Shown: in pieces, positions 61,511 through 64,000 of the stretch
Numbering within the stretch: position 1 is the stretch's first letter
How the letters are laid out: every line of letters begins with the position of its first letter
Translations under genes and position numbers: made by a program
Assembly (NCBI GenBank): GCA_964019135.1
Contig: OZ025249.1
Span: 15,897,088-15,961,087 of the forward strand
Source: Arenicola marina
Taxonomy: Eukaryota > Annelida > Polychaeta > Arenicolidae
Direction of reading: 5' to 3'
Length of the DNA: 64,000 bases
Notes under the pieces: generated by a model
What the model was told of the DNA's origin: nothing
The model's database searches: none
The model's input: the letters and a program-made list of their open reading frames with translations, nothing else

Positions 61511-62981
61511 TGTGTGCGGAGCAGCAAATCGTTGAAATGAATAGAAGACCGATGAGTAAGTTTGATGTATCGTCGCTGATTAAAAGGCGATTGTTTAGGG
61601 TATCAGGCCTTGGGTTATTACTAGTATTACGCAATAAATGCCAGGATCAGCTAGCTGGGTGGGCGTTGCGTCGTATTGCTTTAGACCTAGTAACGTATTG
61701 TTATAGCCCGCCAGCGTCATGTTGCGTCATCGTGAGCTCTACCACAATACTACACATCCTTTCCCGATCCATCTGTGTGTTGGGCAAAACACTGGCATGG
61801 CCATACATTACGCCATTATTCTGTGCCATTACACTACACTTGTCACCTTCATTCTTTTCTCCCCTCTCTCGTACGTTTTTCACTCTCATTTCGTGCTGGT
61901 TTTTGTATTCTTTCTGTTTCCCACTCTCTGTTTTCCTATTGCTCTCTCTCTCTCTGTCCGTGTATCTTCTCTTTTTTCCTCTTGTTTTCGCCGCTCTCTT
62001 TGTCTATGTCTCTTGTCGTTTTTCATCTTGCACTTACCCTGTCTCCGTTTTTGTCTCTATCTGTATCAATCTTCTGAAGGGCTTTTTACCGTCCTTCATA
62101 ACATCACGCGTTTTCTACTACGACAACATCCACGAGAGGAGCATATTATCGCCCGGCTGCAAATAGAAACATCGCCTATTTCCAGCCAGAACCCATGAGA
62201 GATAATCAACAGCTCACTGGCATCTCTAGCATGGCTGCCTTTATTCAACACAGCAAAGCACGCCGGTACGATTCAAGGATAGGCGACGCGGCTTCAAGGG
62301 GATAGATATACCCAGATCGGTATACGTATGTACGTCATACTGACGTCACGAAACACATGACACAACCTCGCTGATGACGCGGAAACAACTATGCCAGCGA
62401 TGCCCTCTGGATGACCTTCGCGTGTCTGTGACTTTCTATTTATAGATGCGGTCTTCCTTTCATTTCCGAGGGGAACCCGGCGATTACTTCCAGCGCCGGT
62501 CCTCCCCACCCCCACCCCCCACCCCCCACTCCCCGTCACCACCCTCCTCTCCTCTCTGCCTGCCCATCTCCACAGGGGCTTGGTGTGGGAGCATTAATGC
62601 CAGGACAATCACAGAATCCATTTCGCACCCTGCAATATTACTGACAGACACCGACACCAGCATTGGCGTTATAAATGCTGAGCCCTTGCATGTGTATATA
62701 AATAGCCAGAGATCTTACATTTGCGAAATTGTTCGTTTCCGTAGGTGGTCTGCCCAGTCGTGGGGACTGATAGGGTTAGCAAATCCAGGCTTGTTGCCCC
62801 CATTGCTATAATAACTCTGAAATTGAGTCCTTTTTATGTAAACGATATACGTTTCCACATTCTTGTGCGATCGCGTATTTGCGTGCGGATTGGCTCAGTA
62901 AAATATTTACCATTTTCAGGTTTGAAGCTTTTCGGTTTACGTTTTCATTTGTTAGAAATCATACAACCTTAATCAGCATAA
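61511..62981. other. Non-coding stretch, no gene supported
   Basis: CT-rich at 61850-62050. A 220-codon frame at 61504-62166 starts in the minisatellite, passes through this low-complexity pyrimidine tract and is not supported. Confidence 0.45.
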
Positions 62982-63241
62982 GGGGCCAGCCCGGTACCTC
63001 AGTGGGCTAGAGCGCTCGCCCTGAGTGCTCTGGCCATCTGAGAGCCTAACGGCCCGTGGATCGATGGTTTGAGCCCCGCTGTGGCCATGTCTGTGTGGTC
63101 GCAGGATAAAGATCCAATGTCCTTCTTTGCAAAAAGTAGGGGGTTACCCCCGGGGACATGGCTCCCCTCTCACTTCCCTCTCCAATTGACGCGATATGAC
63201 CAAAAGTTTTAAAGCGTCCTGAATATACATCCAACCAACCA
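62982..63241 (+). mobile_element. tRNA-derived SINE, plus strand
   Basis: The head has a polymerase III A-box-like CCTCAGTGGGCTAGAG (about 62997-63012) and B box GGTTTGAGCCC (63066-63076), with a short insertion in the anticodon region. The body contains GCAGGATAAAGATCCAATGT and CCTTCTTTGCAAA, a GGGGGTTACCCCCGGGG dyad, then GCGATATGACC, and the element ends in CCAACCAACC. Tails of CCAA repeats and a GATATGACC box are typical of invertebrate SINEs. It has no protein product and would depend on a LINE for movement. Confidence 0.8.
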
Positions 63242-63604
63242 CAAGCATAACGGTACTGGGCCTCAGCCCGCCCCGCTCGTCCTATGCCTGTGTCTGTGCG
63301 TGAACGTCTGGGCTTGCCACCTTCACAGACTGCTCTGTTGCATGTTAGACCAATCCAGGGTCGGTTGTCACACAGAGGCAGGTACTGCAACAACTTGTTC
63401 CGAGTTCTTCAGCAAAATTTGTGGCGACAATAGAGGCATGCTAGAGGCATTACAGGACGGGGGAAGAGGTCGATTGATTTAAAGATGATTGGATCGGTAT
63501 ATTTATTAATAAGTTTGGTGCCTTAACCTCCGAGGTAATATGACAACAACGGGAGGGAGTAGTATTAAAAGAAAAGCCACGTCGCATGAAGTAACCCAAT
63601 ACCA

Positions 63605-63763
63605 TGTCTTTCTTTGCGAAGACGGACATAGAATGTGTATCCTGCACAAACATAGATATTTACACAGGTGGGGTTCGACCCACGCACCGGCTGCTTGGGC
63701 TGGCCTAGCAGGATACACCCTGGCACAGCACCCGCCATAGACGCACGCGCTACCTATTAGGAC
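63605..63763 (-). mobile_element. tRNA-derived SINE, minus strand, sharing a body core with the neighbour
   Basis: On the minus strand the head has an A-box-like TAATAGGTAGCGCG (about 63763-63748), a long anticodon-region insertion, and B box GGGTCGAACCCC (63681-63670). The body then reads GCAGGATACACATTCTATGT and CCGTCTTCGCAAA (63645-63610), clearly homologous to the body of the plus-strand SINE about 370 bases away, although the heads differ. The 3' end is not resolved and may extend below 63605. Confidence 0.7.
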
Positions 63764-63975
63764 CATGTGCGCGGGTGATTCCTTGGGAAATTGTGAAAGC
63801 GGAAATCGTGATCAGCTGCGATGGAGAGGCGCCTGGCGTGTACCTGGTTTCCTGGCGTCGCCTATGCTGGCTGGGTCCTCGTGGCGAGGGAATGTTCACT
63901 CACAGATCCCTGATTGAGCTAGGTTGGTCAGACAATACCCGGGAGTGGGGTGGGTTGAGGGGAGTAGGCGTGGCT
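63764..63975. other. Non-coding stretch, no gene seen
   Basis: Unique sequence rising in G content toward the window edge. Confidence 0.5.
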
Positions 63976-64000
63976 GGGGGGGGGGGGGGGGGGGGGGGGG
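63976..64000. repeat. Poly-G run reaching the window end
   Basis: Twenty-five consecutive G, continuing beyond the window. Confidence 0.98.

Noticed and set aside
60742-61634. Threonine/histidine/proline repeat frames on the minus strand
   Set aside because: The 35-bp unit has no stop in any minus-strand register, so frames stay open without selection.
1-64000. LTR retroelements, Polintons, endogenous viruses or toxin genes
   Set aside because: No paired LTRs, gag/pol/integrase, capsid or envelope-like frames were recognised on either strand.

Overview
The window comes from an animal nuclear genome, most likely a marine invertebrate. It has a spliced neuronal receptor gene, CR1/Jockey-type and L1/Tx1-type LINEs, tRNA-derived SINEs, small DNA transposons and many minisatellites. 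There are no operons, Shine-Dalgarno sites, rRNA genes or CRISPR arrays. I cannot name the species; a lophotrochozoan or lancelet is a guess from overall character only.

Only one host protein-coding exon can be supported. It lies at 1964-2791 (+) and encodes the N-terminus of an NMDA-type ionotropic glutamate receptor subunit: a signal peptide, a long low-complexity acidic linker and the start of the amino-terminal domain. It ends at a phase-0 splice donor. I find no later receptor exon, so the remaining 61 kb is probably a very large first intron, or intron plus intergenic DNA.

The rest is repeat-dominated. Tandem arrays fill roughly a fifth of the window: 35-bp (1-1013), 48-52-bp with higher-order structure (4316-6848), 66-bp (10640-11360), 55-bp (25038-25250), 44-bp and 41-bp (29540-29906), 35-bp (31081-32768), 14-bp (33365-34815), 37-bp (37661-38040), 32-bp around an assembly gap (38698-39768), 60-bp (43140-43735), 27-bp with a 130-bp higher-order period (45505-46930), 30-bp (56825-57140) and 35-bp (60290-61510). 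Many long apparent reading frames in these arrays are artefacts of repeat units that lack stops.

Mobile elements: an apparently intact CR1/Jockey-group LINE on the minus strand (about 49870-53640, 1047-residue endonuclease/reverse transcriptase frame); a broken, internally deleted L1/Tx1-like LINE on the minus strand (about 12350-15300); two inverted copies of a TTAA-flanked MITE (9745-10158 and 15701-16095); a 1173-bp non-autonomous DNA transposon with a 5-bp target duplication (16217-17389); palindromic or nested inverted-repeat elements at 19.1 and 21.7-22.0 kb; and two opposed tRNA-derived SINEs with a shared body core (62982-63241 and about 63605-63763).

No multi-gene system was found. 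The features most worth a second look are the coding-intact LINE, the DNA-transposon and MITE pair, the SINE core, and the arrays that multiply AP-1-like or CRE-like motifs inside or near a neuronal receptor gene.
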